Assembly (NCBI GenBank): GCA_937941555.1
Contig: CALDHJ010000261.1
Span: forward strand, 1 to 6,464
Origin: an uncultured Granulosicoccaceae bacterium
Lineage (GTDB): Bacteria > Pseudomonadota > Gammaproteobacteria > CALCKW01
DNA length: 6,464 nt
Reading direction: 5' to 3'
The position numbers and the translations under genes were made by a program. Below, one piece after another: positions 6,298-6,464 of the stretch (its first letter is position 1; every line of letters starts with the position of its first letter). The notes beneath the pieces are model-generated. The model did no database searches. It was not told where the DNA came from and was given only the letters and a program-made list of their open reading frames with translations.

Positions 6298-6464
6298 GAC
6301 AAGATGCAACACCGGCACCAGTGCCAGCCACAACAACCACGCACCGTCATCGCGCCAGAGCGTTGTCGTGCCCGACTCGTCGTCCTCTGCCAGTGTGTTC
6401 ACCGAGCGATTCAACAAGCGGTCAATACTGACAGCGCCACTGCTCAAGGCAACGAATTCACCCC
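6277..6464 (-). CDS. batB: vWA-domain protein, BatB-like, C-terminal fragment
   Basis: The last 61 residues of a minus-strand gene enter from the right edge. They contain the end of the periplasmic vWA region (GEFVALSSGAVSIDRLLN), a short acidic segment (LAEDDESG), the family-typical LWRDDGAW just before the membrane, and a transmembrane helix (about visible residues 41-55, WLLWLALVPVLHLV) ending RRGVLC and TGA at 6279-6277. This pattern, with the basic RRG after the last helix, is the characteristic tail of BatB and of the vWA part of fused BatB-BatC proteins. The vWA fold with its MIDAS metal site and the N-terminal helices lie outside the window, so metal binding cannot be checked. The family call rests on the tail plus the adjacent TPR and BatD genes. 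BatA is a less likely alternative, because the TPR gene normally follows BatB. Confidence 0.82.
   Translation of the reverse strand, partial: GEFVALSSGAVSIDRLLNRSVNTLAEDDESGTTTLWRDDGAWLLWLALVPVLHLVRRGVLC

Noticed and set aside
6284..6340. Longer batC starting at the GTG at 6340
   Set aside because: It would put 19 Gly/Val/Ala-rich residues before an otherwise normal signal peptide and overlap batB by 64 nt. The GTG at 6283 has a Shine-Dalgarno and a short overlap.

Overview
The window looks like the chromosome of a GC-rich proteobacterium, most probably a gammaproteobacterium. This is inferred from the base composition, the dense same-strand gene packing, the use of GTG starts, and the gene order vWA protein - TPR protein - BatD, which is typical of proteobacterial MoxR/Bat loci. 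All recognisable genes read on the minus strand, so transcription runs from base 6464 towards base 1.

In transcription order, bases 6464-6277 hold the C-terminal end of a membrane-anchored von Willebrand factor A protein of the BatB type. It is cut by the window edge. It overlaps by 7 nt a periplasmic TPR protein of the BatC type (6283-5555), which in turn overlaps by 7 nt a BatD protein (5561-3795). These form one translationally coupled block, the distal part of a Bat ("Bacteroides aerotolerance"-like) operon. The usual upstream members (MoxR AAA+ ATPase, DUF58, a DUF4381-type protein, BatA) would lie beyond base 6464. The three products should assemble at the inner membrane: BatB and BatD through transmembrane helices, BatC as a secreted TPR protein with a long acidic, low-complexity linker.

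Only 31 nt after batD comes a 1115-residue SNF2-family ATPase with an N-terminal SWIM zinc finger (3763-416). Its position suggests co-transcription with the bat genes. All helicase motifs are intact.

Bases 415-106 (about 310 bp) contain no convincing gene. They include an AT-rich segment just after the SNF2 stop, which could be a weak promoter, and a cluster of short inverted repeats. After this, a minus-strand gene begins at base 105 and runs off the left edge. Its first 35 residues are the start of a response-regulator receiver domain.

No tRNA, rRNA, CRISPR array, insertion sequence or convincing intrinsic terminator was seen. The gene content is mostly ordinary. The points most worth checking are the batB/batC junction at a G6 tract, where one extra base would fuse the two frames, the SNF2 gene attached to the Bat operon, and the inverted-repeat leader of the response-regulator gene.
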